Source: Myxococcaceae bacterium
GTDB lineage: Bacteria; Myxococcota; Myxococcia; Myxococcales; Myxococcaceae
DNA: 64,000 bases
Assembly: GCA_016793095.1 (NCBI GenBank)
Contig: JAEUJQ010000050.1
Location: 62,001-126,000 of the forward strand
Reading direction: 5' to 3'
Made by a program: the position numbers and the translations under genes. The notes beneath the pieces are model-generated. The model saw nothing but the letters and a program-made list of their open reading frames with translations. It ran no database searches and was not told where the DNA came from. Every line of letters starts with the position of its first letter. Position 1 is the first letter of the stretch. This document shows positions 25,456-33,594 of the stretch, one piece after another.

Positions 25456-26487
25456 TCACAGGCAGCGCGCGGCGCACGCGTTCTGGACACAGGACCAGGC
25501 GACCCCCGCGTCGCCACACTGCGGCGTCGAGAAGACCCCGGTCGGACAATCGGCATCCACCAGGCAGGCGCCCTGCAACGTGCACCGCTTGCCGGCGGTC
25601 GCGTCGAGCCGGCAGTACTGGCCGCTCTCGCACGAGCCGACGGTGCCCTCGGGAGAGAAGGAGCACGGCTTGCCCTCGTTCCACCGGCAACTGCCGCGGT
25701 GCAGAATCGCCACGCCCGCCTGCTGTGCCTGGCAGGGGTTGCGGTAGGTCGCGAAGTCCACCCCGCACACCTGGTCCCAGCTCGTGTTCGCGCACACGCG
25801 CCAGTCGATGCACTTCCGCTCCACGCGGCACGCGGTCACCGGGTCGAGCCCACCGCCCACCGAGATCTGCTCCGAGCCGCACGCCGGGTTCAACACCGCG
25901 GGGCAGGAAAGACAGCACCCGGCCTCGCACTTCACCGCGCCCACCTGGTTCCCGCCGGCGCAATCGCTCGCGTCGTTACACACCTGAGACTCGTCGGTGC
26001 ACCGCTGACATGACGGGTCGTTCCGGTCGGTGTTCCCGTCGCAGTCGTCGTCGATGCCGTTCGCGCACAGCTCGCGCGCGCCCGGGTGCTGGGCGCGGCT
26101 GCCGTCGTTGCAGTCTCCGAGCTGCTTCCCCGGGCAGCTGATGGAGCGGTCCCCGGTGAACGCGTAGCCGTCGCCGTCCACGTCGCGGCAGGGGTCGAGC
26201 TCGCACCACCCCGGCGCACAGGGGCAGGTGAAGCACACGACGGGACCGCGACAGACGTGCTGCTTCGGGCACTGCGCGTCGGTGCGGCAGCCGGGAATGC
26301 AGGTCGCGTCGTGCGCCCCGTTGCAGCCCTCGCAGATCATCCCGCCGGGGCACGACTCGTCCCCCGCGCAGGCCGCCGCCAGCAGCGTCGGCCCATTGCT
26401 GGTGCCCGCGGCCGGCAGGCGCTCGTCAACCCCACCACACGCCGCGACCGCGCACGCCAGCATCAGATTTCCGAGGAGCCGTTGCAT
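25456..26487 (-). CDS. Cys-rich lipoprotein with MopE-like and Kazal-like motifs
   Basis: 343 aa from ATG 26487; the ORF reads further upstream but this start gives a lipoprotein signal (MQRLLGNLMLACAVAACGG). It is very Cys-rich (over 30 Cys). Around residues 110-160 it has the 'putative metal-binding' MopE motif (DVDGDGYAF, GDCNDG, CANGIDDDCDGNTD). Around residue 250 a Kazal-type serine protease inhibitor pattern is visible (CGVDFATYRNPC followed by AGVAILHRGSC). The remaining cysteines are in EGF/TIL-like spacing (CPGGMICEGC, CPKQHVCRG). Exported Kazal proteins can protect cells against proteases. Nearest genes give no context. Confidence 0.82.
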   Translation of the reverse strand: MQRLLGNLMLACAVAACGGVDERLPAAGTSNGPTLLAAACAGDESCPGGMICEGCNGAHDATCIPGCRTDAQCPKQHVCRGPVVCFTCPCAPGWCELDPCRDVDGDGYAFTGDRSISCPGKQLGDCNDGSRAQHPGARELCANGIDDDCDGNTDRNDPSCQRCTDESQVCNDASDCAGGNQVGAVKCEAGCCLSCPAVLNPACGSEQISVGGGLDPVTACRVERKCIDWRVCANTSWDQVCGVDFATYRNPCQAQQAGVAILHRGSCRWNEGKPCSFSPEGTVGSCESGQYCRLDATAGKRCTLQGACLVDADCPTGVFSTPQCGDAGVAWSCVQNACAARCL

Positions 26488-26561
26488 GACAGCGCCCCAC
26501 AGAGCACCCGCCATGCCGGGTGGATCAGCCGCGAAGTGCGCGAGATGACGACCCCGCGCCG

Positions 26562-27065
26562 TCAGGCGACCTCGGATTCCCAGCGCGGCGGCTTCCAGGC
26601 GCCCTGCGGCGCTCCGTAGAAGGCGTCTGGGTCCACCAGCAGCGACTCGAAGGGCGCGCGCGGAAAACGAATGCGGCCCAGCGTCGGCGGCTCGCCGGGC
26701 TTCGGGTCCACCGCCACGAGGTTGGTGTGGCCACGAATGGCGAGCCTGCCGGTGGTGAGGTTGTCGACGCGGTAGTGGAAGTCGAGGAAGACCCGGCCGA
26801 GGCGGGTGAGCGCGACGCGAATCGAGAGCTGGTCTTCGTAGCCGATGAAGCTGTCGAAGCGCACGTTGAGCTGTCGCATCGCCAGCCAGTGGCCCTTCTT
26901 CACCAGCTCGATGGCCGGCTCGTTGAAGCGCCTGAAGAAGGCCTCGCGACCGCGCTCGAACCACGGCGCGACGTTGCCGTGGTGCACGTAGCCGAGGCCG
27001 TCGGTCTCGGAGAACGTCACGCGGTGCTCGACGTGCGCGGTGACGGCGTCCCAGTTGGTCGTCAT
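26562..27065 (-). CDS. Acyl-CoA thioesterase, 4HBT hotdog family
   Basis: About 167 aa from ATG 27065 (MTTNWDAVT); the longer frame overlaps the divergent Gre-family gene and is unlikely. The 4-hydroxybenzoyl-CoA thioesterase/FadM signature is present: SETDGLGYVHHGNVAPWFERGRE, with the family Asp replaced by the DGLGYVHH arrangement. A second half (IRVALTRLGRVFLDFHYRV) completes a single hotdog domain. It probably hydrolyses acyl-CoA or acyl-ACP thioesters. The start is 52 bp from that of the divergent gene at 27118. Confidence 0.83.
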   Translation of the reverse strand: MTTNWDAVTAHVEHRVTFSETDGLGYVHHGNVAPWFERGREAFFRRFNEPAIELVKKGHWLAMRQLNVRFDSFIGYEDQLSIRVALTRLGRVFLDFHYRVDNLTTGRLAIRGHTNLVAVDPKPGEPPTLGRIRFPRAPFESLLVDPDAFYGAPQGAWKPPRWESEVA

Positions 27066-27117
27066 GCCGGGCTTGTGGACGGTGCGGCGGGCGACGTCAA
27101 CGGCTATGCCCCCGTCG

Positions 27118-27624
27118 ATGTCGAAGGCCTTCACCAGCGAGGAGACCGAAGACACGTCGGTCGCCGGCCGGCCGCCGAAGCGCGTGGCGCGTGGCCAGGA
27201 GCGGCCCATCACGCCCGAGGGTCACCGCGCCCTGGTGGACGAGCTGGAGGCGCTCGAGTCGACGGGCCGGGCCGCGCTGCGCGCGATGACGGTGGAGCAC
27301 GAGCGGGAGCAGGCGAAGCGGCAGCTGGAGACGCGGCTGGCGATGATCGACGCCACGCTCGAGAGCGTCCGGGTGGTGCAGCCCCCGGAGCAGGACGACG
27401 GCGTGGTGCGCTTCGGCAGCGTCGTCACGCTCGCCTGGGCCGACGGGCGCGAGCAGACGGTGCGGCTCGTGGGCCCCGACGAGGCCGACGTGAAGCACGG
27501 CAAGCTGTCCATCGAGTCGCCTCTGGCGCGGGCGCTGCTCGACGCGAAGGAAGGGTCGACCGTCGAGGTGGAGCGGCCCCGCGGCGTCGAGGAGGCCACG
27601 GTGACGCGCGTGCGCTCGCGGTGA
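27118..27624 (+). CDS. GreA/GreB-family transcription factor lacking the acidic tip
   Basis: 168 aa from ATG 27118 (MSKAFTSEE, the usual start of myxobacterial GreB-like proteins). There is an N-terminal coiled coil (ITPEGHRALVDELEALES onwards) and a C-terminal FKBP-like Gre domain (RFGSVVTLAWADGREQTVRLVGPDEAD, then SPLARALLDAKEGSTVEVE). Gre factors enter the RNA polymerase secondary channel and rescue backtracked complexes with acidic residues at the coiled-coil tip (GDxxENAEY in GreA/GreB). Here the two helices are joined by a shortened segment (TVEHEREQAKRQLE) and that motif is absent. It may therefore modulate polymerase without stimulating cleavage, like Gfh or Rnk-type factors. Confidence 0.8.
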   Translation: MSKAFTSEETEDTSVAGRPPKRVARGQERPITPEGHRALVDELEALESTGRAALRAMTVEHEREQAKRQLETRLAMIDATLESVRVVQPPEQDDGVVRFGSVVTLAWADGREQTVRLVGPDEADVKHGKLSIESPLARALLDAKEGSTVEVERPRGVEEATVTRVRSR

Positions 27625-27835
27625 AGGCGCTCAAACGCCCGCTCGGTGCTGATCGCGACGAGGTGCCTCGAGACCGAGGCCGCCCAGCAGGCCGTCAGCA
27701 ACGGCCACGCGGACCTGGGCGAAGGTCTCGAGGCCGCCCGCGCGCGACGAGCGCCCTCGTCGCCGGCCGGTGAGGTCCTGACCGGGAGGCGCTGGGGACT
27801 GGAAGACGTCCCGGAGTCGTGCTCAACCCCACGCG

Positions 27836-28303
27836 ATGCTCACCGTCGGAGACCTCGCTCCAGACTTCGAGGCGGTGGACTGCCGCGGCGAACCCGTGCA
27901 CCTCGCCAGCTACCGCGGCCAGCGCCGGGTGGTGCTCTTCTTCTTCCCGAAGGCGTTCTCACCGGCGTGCACGCTCGAGGTGCGCAACTTCCGCGACAAC
28001 TACGAGCGCATCAGCCAGCTGAACGCCGAGCTCATCGGCATCTCGGTGGACCGCGCCGAGCGGAACTGCCGCTTCGCGGTCGAGGAGGGCCTGCAGTTCC
28101 GGCTCATCGGCGACGAGTCGCGGGCCATCTCGGAGAAGTACGGCGTGCTGTGGCCGGTGCTGCGGGTGGACCGGCGCGCGACCTTCGTCATCGGCCTCGA
28201 CGGCCGCATCCAGGACGTCTTCCACCACGAGGTGCAGGTGTACCGCCACCTGGAGGACGTGCTCGACCGCCTCGCCGCGACCCGGTCGCCAGCGCAGCCC
28301 TGA
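27836..28303 (+). CDS. Peroxiredoxin, AhpC/TSA (Bcp/PrxQ-like)
   Basis: 155 aa thioredoxin-fold peroxidase. The active-site loop FFFPKAFSPACTLE has the peroxidatic Cys at residue 45 and the Pro and Ser/Thr of the PxxxS/TxxC motif; the support Arg is near residue 118. The usual PrxQ resolving Cys five residues later is missing (Val instead). Other cysteines are at 16 and ~77, so recycling probably uses Cys77 or an external thiol. The 211 bp between the Gre gene and this start hold no recognisable gene. The 3' end is 5 bp from that of the convergent coiled-coil gene. Confidence 0.92.
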   Translation: MLTVGDLAPDFEAVDCRGEPVHLASYRGQRRVVLFFFPKAFSPACTLEVRNFRDNYERISQLNAELIGISVDRAERNCRFAVEEGLQFRLIGDESRAISEKYGVLWPVLRVDRRATFVIGLDGRIQDVFHHEVQVYRHLEDVLDRLAATRSPAQP

Positions 28304-28308
28304 GGTCG

Positions 28309-29739
28309 TCAGCGCAGCGCGTCGAGCTGTCGCCGCGCCTCGTCGCGCTGGTCGAGCAGCACGATCATCTCGCGGTGCAGCTGCTCGTACTGACGGTTGG
28401 TGTGCGCCAGCTCGGTGCTGGTGTGGGCGAGATCCTTCTCGAGCTGCGCCACGGCGGCCTGGAGCGACGCGGTCGCGCCCTGGTGTGCGGCCGTCGCGTT
28501 CGCCAGCTGCGCCTGCGTGTCGGTGAGCTGCGCCTCGAGCTCGCGTGTGCGGTGGCGGGCCTCGAGCAGCCGCTGCGCGGTCATCTGGTGCTTCTCTTTC
28601 TCCTTCTGGAACTGCCCGTCGGCCTCCGCGCGCCGGGCCTCGGCCTCGTCGAGGGCCTTCTGGTGTCCGAGCTGCAGCTGCCCTCGGGCCTTCGCCTCCT
28701 CGTCGCGCACGGCCTGCACCGCCGCCTCGAGCTCGGCGACCCGCGCGTGCAGCTTCTTGCGGTCGCTCTCGGCGCGCGCGAGCTCGACGTTCAGCTCGTC
28801 CCGCCGCGCGCGGATGCCTGCGAGGTCGTGCTCGAGCTGGTTGACGCGCGCCCCGAGCTCGGCGAGCCGCGCCTGCGCCGCCTCGCCCTGGGCCTGGTGT
28901 TGCGCGAGCTGCGTGTCGGCGTCCTGCTTGAGCTGCTCGAGCTCCCAGACGCGCGCCTTCGCGCCCGCGAGCTGCCCCTCGAGCTCGGCGGCGCGCCCGG
29001 CCGTCTCGCGCACCACGGCGAGCTCGGCCTCGACCGCCGCGAACTTCCCCAGCACGCCCCGCCCGTTTTCCTGCTCGGCCAACAGCTGCTCCTCGAGCGT
29101 GAAGGCCGCGCGCTTCGCCTCGGCCAGCTCAGCCTCGAGCGCTGCCACGCGCTCCTCGGCCACCTCGGCCCTCGCCCGCTGCTCGTCTGCCTCGCGCTGA
29201 GCCGCTGGATCGAGCGCGGGCACCTGGGCCGTCCCTGGTCGGGCGACCTCTTTGAGCGCCTCGAGCTCGGCCTCCAGGGCCGCCACCCGCTGCTTGTGCT
29301 GCTTCGCCTCGGCTTCGGCGTCGGCGAGCGACTGGTCGAGCGCCTTGACGCGCTTCTCGAGCACCTCGGGGTCGAGCCTCGAGACGTTGGTGCTGTCCTC
29401 GGCGTGGCGCTGCACGGGCGGCAGCGTGGCCAGCGGGTCGAGCCCCTCGAAGTCGATGGCGATGCGGCCAGTGCGATCGCCCGCCATGAGAGCGGCGCGG
29501 GGAATGGCCGCGGTGGCTGCGTCCATCTCGGCCTTCTGCTCGGCCTTGCGCAGGGCCTGCTGCGCATCGAGCACCTGCTGCTGCAGCTCCCGGTTCTTCG
29601 CGCGCTCGGCGTCGAGGGCCTTCCGGGCCTGCTCGTGCAGGTCCCGCTCGTCGGCGAGCTCCTGCTGGGTGGACTTGAGCTCGCGCGCTGCGCTCTTGAG
29701 CAGCTCGTGGAGCTTCGCGCTGTCCGGGGCGCTCGCCAT
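28309..29739 (-). CDS. Long coiled-coil protein, unknown function
   Basis: 476 aa from ATG 29739 (MASAPDSAKLHELL) with an AGAAGG site 6 nt upstream. Apart from a short non-helical break at residues ~80-125 (IPRAALMAGDRTGRIAIDF), the whole sequence is heptad-rich Ala/Glu/Leu/Gln coiled coil resembling SMC or myosin rods, with no catalytic domain and no signal peptide. It may be a structural or scaffolding protein. Before insertion of the IS element it lay about 46 bp downstream of the AAA ATPase gene and was probably in the same operon. The IS now ends 18 bp upstream of the start codon, just beyond the ribosome binding site. Confidence 0.85.
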   Translation of the reverse strand: MASAPDSAKLHELLKSAARELKSTQQELADERDLHEQARKALDAERAKNRELQQQVLDAQQALRKAEQKAEMDAATAAIPRAALMAGDRTGRIAIDFEGLDPLATLPPVQRHAEDSTNVSRLDPEVLEKRVKALDQSLADAEAEAKQHKQRVAALEAELEALKEVARPGTAQVPALDPAAQREADEQRARAEVAEERVAALEAELAEAKRAAFTLEEQLLAEQENGRGVLGKFAAVEAELAVVRETAGRAAELEGQLAGAKARVWELEQLKQDADTQLAQHQAQGEAAQARLAELGARVNQLEHDLAGIRARRDELNVELARAESDRKKLHARVAELEAAVQAVRDEEAKARGQLQLGHQKALDEAEARRAEADGQFQKEKEKHQMTAQRLLEARHRTRELEAQLTDTQAQLANATAAHQGATASLQAAVAQLEKDLAHTSTELAHTNRQYEQLHREMIVLLDQRDEARRQLDALR

Positions 29740-29757
29740 GGCGTGCCTTCTGTCTAG

Positions 29758-29773
29758 CAGGGTGTTGAGAAGT
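29758..29773 (+). repeat. IS left terminal inverted repeat
   Basis: cagggtgttgagaagt; pairs with the repeat at 30971-30986 (14 of 16 positions identical). The adjacent palindromic CTAG makes the inverted match look four bases longer than the element end. Confidence 0.85.
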
Positions 29774-29834
29774 GAGGTCTGACGGACAGCATGGCTGTTC
29801 AGTCCTCCGGTTCGCCGCTCGCCGCCTGACTTCT

Positions 29835-30923
29835 TCAGGCGGCTTGCAGCTTGGCGATGCGAAGCAGGTTGTACGCCGCCGCGACGAAGAAGGCGGCCAT
29901 TGCTGTGCGCGCCTTCCCGATGAACCGCGACTTCCGCATCCCGCCGACCGCCTTCATCCAGCCCCACACTTCCTCGATGAGCTTCCGCTTCCGCTGGCTC
30001 ACTGCGTAGCCGGGCGGCGACGTGGTGCGGGCGTCGACGGCGGACCTCCTGCGCTTGCCGATGTTCTGCGCCACGTGCGGCGTCACGTTGAGTTGACGGC
30101 AGTTCGCGACGAAGTCCTTCGTGTCGTAGCCCTTGTCCGCGCCCACCGTGATGCGCTTCATCCCTCCCAGCCTGAAGAGCATCCCGATGGCGCTGTCCCG
30201 TTCGGCGGTGCCTGTCGCCTGCTCGAGCTGCAACTCGACGAGGATTCCGTTCTCGTTCTCGATGAGCCCGTTGAGCGAGTAGCTCAGCTTCGCCGTCTGG
30301 CCGTTCGACTTGCGCATCAGCTTCGCTTCCGGGTCCGTCGTGGACTCGTGCGTCTCGTTGCTGCGCTTCTCGCCGTGGAAGTCGACTGTCGGATTACCGG
30401 GGTCGTCGGGTGGCTCTCTGTCCTCTGGCTTCTCGTCCTTCGGCCGGAACGACTTCAGCGAGGCCCAGGCGTCGATGAGCGTCCCGTCGGCACTGAAGTG
30501 CTCCGACGACGTCAGGCCGCGCTCTTTCGCCTGCGACACCACCGCCGCGAAGAACTGCTCCGCCACCTCGTGCTTCATGAGCCGCTCGCGATTGAAGCTG
30601 AACGTGCTGTGGTCGAACGAGCGCTCCTCGAGGTCCATGTCGAGGAACCAGCGGTACAGCAGGTTGTAGTCGAGCTGCTCGCAGAAGAGCCGCTCACTCC
30701 GCACACTGTGCAGCGCCATCAAGAGCGTCGCCTTCAGCAGGCGCTCGGGCGGAATGCTGTGGCGCCCGCGCTTGCTGTACATCCCGTCGAACACCGGCGA
30801 CAGCTCGCGCAACGCCTCGTCGGCCAGCGCCTTCACCGCGCGCAGTGGGTGGTCCTTCGGGACCCGCTCTTCTGGCGTCCGGAGGCTGAGCATCGAGGTC
30901 TGCGTCTGCGGCTTGCCGCGCAT
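29835..30923 (-). CDS. IS5-family DDE transposase
   Basis: 362 aa. The N-terminal half contains the DUF772-type DNA-binding region (YSKRGRHSIPPERLLKATLLMALHSVRSERLFCEQLDYN). The catalytic triad is seen as Asp in FSADGTLIDAW, Asp in VGADKGYDT and Glu in IEEVWGWMK, and the YAVSQRKRK segment lies just before the last. The length and motifs are those of IS5-family elements common in proteobacteria and myxobacteria. The frame is intact, so it is probably active. Transcription is in the same direction as the genes on either side. Confidence 0.95.
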   Translation of the reverse strand: MRGKPQTQTSMLSLRTPEERVPKDHPLRAVKALADEALRELSPVFDGMYSKRGRHSIPPERLLKATLLMALHSVRSERLFCEQLDYNLLYRWFLDMDLEERSFDHSTFSFNRERLMKHEVAEQFFAAVVSQAKERGLTSSEHFSADGTLIDAWASLKSFRPKDEKPEDREPPDDPGNPTVDFHGEKRSNETHESTTDPEAKLMRKSNGQTAKLSYSLNGLIENENGILVELQLEQATGTAERDSAIGMLFRLGGMKRITVGADKGYDTKDFVANCRQLNVTPHVAQNIGKRRRSAVDARTTSPPGYAVSQRKRKLIEEVWGWMKAVGGMRKSRFIGKARTAMAAFFVAAAYNLLRIAKLQAA

Positions 30924-30970
30924 GCGCGGACAAGATCACGTCCCGAGGCGGGGCGCGATCGCCGCGGGGC

Positions 30971-30986
30971 ATTTCTCAACAGCCTG
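30971..30986 (-). repeat. IS right terminal inverted repeat
   Basis: Reads caggctgttgagaaat on the minus strand; partner of 29758-29773 with two mismatches. Confidence 0.85.
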
Positions 30987-31018
30987 CTAGCGCAAGCGCG
31001 AGCCGAACAGATCGCCCG

Positions 31019-32548
31019 TCAGCCCTTCTTCTTGAACTTCACGAAGTAGTTGTTGACCGCGGCCTCGAGGAGCTCGCCAGAGAGGTGGGGGATCTCTCCC
31101 TTGTAGTTGGCGATGTCGATGACCTGGTCGATGAGGTCGCGCGGCTGGCACGCCGCGAAGGGGCGGTTGTGCGGCCGGTAGTGTGCCTCGATGAGCCAGT
31201 CGATCATCTCGGCGTCGTACTGGATGTTGCGCTTCTGACAGACGCCTTCCCAGATGTGGTGGAACTGCTCCTGGTCGGGCGGCTTCACCTCGAGCTTGTA
31301 GCGAACGCGCCGCAGGAACGCGTCGTCGACGAGGTCGGCCGGGTCGAGGTTGGTGGAGAACGCGACGAAGACGTTGAAGGGCACCTGCAGCTTCTTGCCG
31401 GTGTGCAGGGTGAGGAAGTCGATCTCGCTCTCGAGCGGCACGATCCACCGGTTGAGCAGGTCGATGGGTGACACCTTCTGCCGGCCGAAGTCGTCGATGA
31501 GCAGCATGCCGTTCGTCGCCTTGAGCTGGAACGGCGCCTCGTAGAACTTCACGTCGGGCGAGTAGATGAGGTCGAGCGTCTCGAGGGTGAGCTCACCGCC
31601 GACGACGACGAGCGGACGGCGGCAGCGCACCCAGCGCGCGTCCGCGGCGGGGGCGTTCGGGTCCTCGGTCACCGGCTTGTGCAGGGTCGAGTCGTAGACG
31701 CGGATGATGAAGTCGTCGATGAGCAGCGCGTGCGGCACCCAGATGTCGCCGTCGTAACACTCGACGAGGGCCTGGCAGAGCGCGGTCTTTCCGTTGCCGG
31801 GCGGGCCGTAGAAGAAGACGGCCTTGCCGGAGTTGATGGCGGGCCCCAGGCCGTCGAACACGTAGTCCTTCACGACGAGGTTGCCGAAGCTCTGCTCCAT
31901 CCTCGCGCGGTTGACGCGCATGCCCCGCACGGTCTGCACGTTGACCGCCTCGAACCAGTCTTCGAGCCGCACCGGCGCGGGGCCGTTGTAGCGGTTGCGG
32001 TCGAGGATCTGCCGGATGAGGTCGGTCGCGAAGGTGGTGAGCGTGAAGATCATGCCGGCCTTGCCGACACCCATGCCCGCGCCGCCCTTCAGGTCGATGT
32101 ACTTCGACTTCCGGAGGCTCTCGATGACCTCGTCGATGATGACCTGCGGCAGCTTGATGCGGTTGGCGATGTCCGAGCCGCGCATCTCGCCAGCGAAGAA
32201 CAGCGCCTTGAGCACGAGCTCTTCCACCATCGTGGTGGACAAGCCGGTCTCGAGCATCGAGCGGGGCTGAGGCGGGAAGAAGCGGGTCTGCCCCCCCGCG
32301 CCCCGACGGAGAGGCTGCGACGCGCTCTGCCCACCGCCTCGCGGCGCCCCGGGGCTGCTGCCGGAGCTGCCGGGCGGCCGGGGCGTGCCCTGCTGACCAC
32401 CTCCAGACCACCCCTGCGAGCCAACCCCGGTCCCCCGGCGCGCCGGGATTCCCTGGGTGACGGAAGGGCGGGGGCCGGGAGAGGACGGGCGCGGACGCTC
32501 GTCGTCATCCGAGCCGCCGGCGCCGACGAAGGTCGAATCACGAGGCAT
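31019..32548 (-). CDS. AAA+ ATPase with N-terminal winged-helix-like region
   Basis: 509 aa from ATG 32548 (MPRDSTFVGAGG). Residues ~1-95 are a Ser/Gly/Pro-rich disordered tail. Residues ~100-175 (VEELVLKALFFAGEMRGSDIANRI, VIIDEVIESLRKSKYIDL) look like a winged helix. The AAA module has Walker A FYGPPGNGKTAL, Walker B GMLLIDDFGRQ, sensor 1 FVAFSTNLD and the arginine-finger-like DAFLRRVRYK, followed by a helical lid. It lacks a partner that identifies its substrate. kynA lies 87 bp upstream, and the coiled-coil gene was 46 bp downstream before the IS landed. Confidence 0.88.
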   Translation of the reverse strand: MPRDSTFVGAGGSDDDERPRPSSPGPRPSVTQGIPARRGTGVGSQGWSGGGQQGTPRPPGSSGSSPGAPRGGGQSASQPLRRGAGGQTRFFPPQPRSMLETGLSTTMVEELVLKALFFAGEMRGSDIANRIKLPQVIIDEVIESLRKSKYIDLKGGAGMGVGKAGMIFTLTTFATDLIRQILDRNRYNGPAPVRLEDWFEAVNVQTVRGMRVNRARMEQSFGNLVVKDYVFDGLGPAINSGKAVFFYGPPGNGKTALCQALVECYDGDIWVPHALLIDDFIIRVYDSTLHKPVTEDPNAPAADARWVRCRRPLVVVGGELTLETLDLIYSPDVKFYEAPFQLKATNGMLLIDDFGRQKVSPIDLLNRWIVPLESEIDFLTLHTGKKLQVPFNVFVAFSTNLDPADLVDDAFLRRVRYKLEVKPPDQEQFHHIWEGVCQKRNIQYDAEMIDWLIEAHYRPHNRPFAACQPRDLIDQVIDIANYKGEIPHLSGELLEAAVNNYFVKFKKKG

Positions 32549-32635
32549 GGGTGCAGCGTAGCCGATCGCGGCCCGGGAGCGAGCGCACACCCGGGCTGGA
32601 GCCAGGTGAGGCTCGCCGCGGTCAACGCGCCTGGC

Positions 32636-33493
32636 TCAGGGCGAACGGTGCGCGGGCGACCGCAGCTCGGTGCGCACGTCCCACAGCTCGGGGAAGAACG
32701 TGAGCTCGAGCGCCCGCTGGAGGAAGGTGACCCCCGACGAGCCCCCCGTGCCCTGCTTGTGTCCGATGATGCGGTGCACCGTCTTCATGTGACGGAAGCG
32801 CCAGAGCTGGAAGCGCTCCTCGACGTCGATGAGCTTCTCGGCCATCTCGTAGGCGTCCCAGTGCTGCTCCGGGCGCTCGTAGACGTCGCGGAACAGCCGC
32901 ACCACGTCCTCGCTGCGGCGGTAGGGCTGGGTGAAGTCGCGCTCGAGCCGGTCCTTCGGCACCGCGAAGCCGTGGCGCGAGAGGTAGCGCAGGAACTCGT
33001 CGTAGAGGCTCGGCTGGGCGAGTCGCTTCGCGAGGAAGGCGTGCACCGCTTCGTCCTGCCGATGCGGCAGCAGCAGGTTCGCGTCCTTGTTGCCCAGCAT
33101 GAACTCGAGCGCGCGGTACTGGAATGACTGGAAGCCCGAGCTGCGGCCGAGGGCGTCGCGGAACTGCAGGTACTCGCTCGGCGTCATCGTCTCGAGCACG
33201 GCCCACTGCTCGAACAACATGCGCTGAATGTGCGCGACGCGAGAGAAGATCTTGAACGTCGCCTTCAGCTCGTCGCGCTTGACGAACTCGAGGGCGGCGT
33301 CGAGCTCGTGAAGCATCAGCTTCATCCACAGCTCGCTCGTCTGGTGTTGCACGATGAAGAGCATCTCGTCGTGCACCGGCGAGCGCGGCGCCTGCGCCGT
33401 GAGAATGCGGTCGAGCTGCAGGTAGCCGCCGTACGTCTCCTGGCGGGCGAGGTCGACGTGAATGGACTTCTCGAGTTCGCGTGAGTTGTTCAT
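32636..33493 (-). CDS. kynA: Tryptophan 2,3-dioxygenase
   Basis: 285 aa, full length for bacterial TDO (~280 aa). It has the family motifs ETYGGYLQLDRILTAQ, HDEMLFIVQHQTSELWMKL, RDALGRSSGFQSFQYR and the haem-ligand region HMKTVHRIIGHKQGTGGSSG. The enzyme is a haem tetramer that opens L-tryptophan to N-formylkynurenine, the first step of kynurenine degradation. No kynB or kynU is adjacent, so the rest of the pathway must be elsewhere. Confidence 0.96.
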   Translation of the reverse strand: MNNSRELEKSIHVDLARQETYGGYLQLDRILTAQAPRSPVHDEMLFIVQHQTSELWMKLMLHELDAALEFVKRDELKATFKIFSRVAHIQRMLFEQWAVLETMTPSEYLQFRDALGRSSGFQSFQYRALEFMLGNKDANLLLPHRQDEAVHAFLAKRLAQPSLYDEFLRYLSRHGFAVPKDRLERDFTQPYRRSEDVVRLFRDVYERPEQHWDAYEMAEKLIDVEERFQLWRFRHMKTVHRIIGHKQGTGGSSGVTFLQRALELTFFPELWDVRTELRSPAHRSP

Positions 33494-33594
33494 GCGGGCT
33501 CCTCAAGACGACGAAGGCGGTCGCCCCGATGGTGGGACGACCGCCCGTAGCACTGCGCGCCGGTCAACACGACGGCGAGCGCCGACGCAGCCCG

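Larger units (their letters stand above)
29758..30986 (-). mobile_element. Complete IS5-family insertion sequence, 1229 bp
   Basis: Bounded by 16-bp terminal inverted repeats with two mismatches (left cagggtgttgagaagt, right complement caggctgttgagaaat) and flanked on both sides by the 4-bp CTAG (29754-29757 and 30987-30990), the target duplication expected for IS5 (CWAG/YTAR). It contains one transposase gene in the minus orientation. Intact ends, intact target duplication and an uninterrupted gene point to a recent insertion. Confidence 0.9.
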
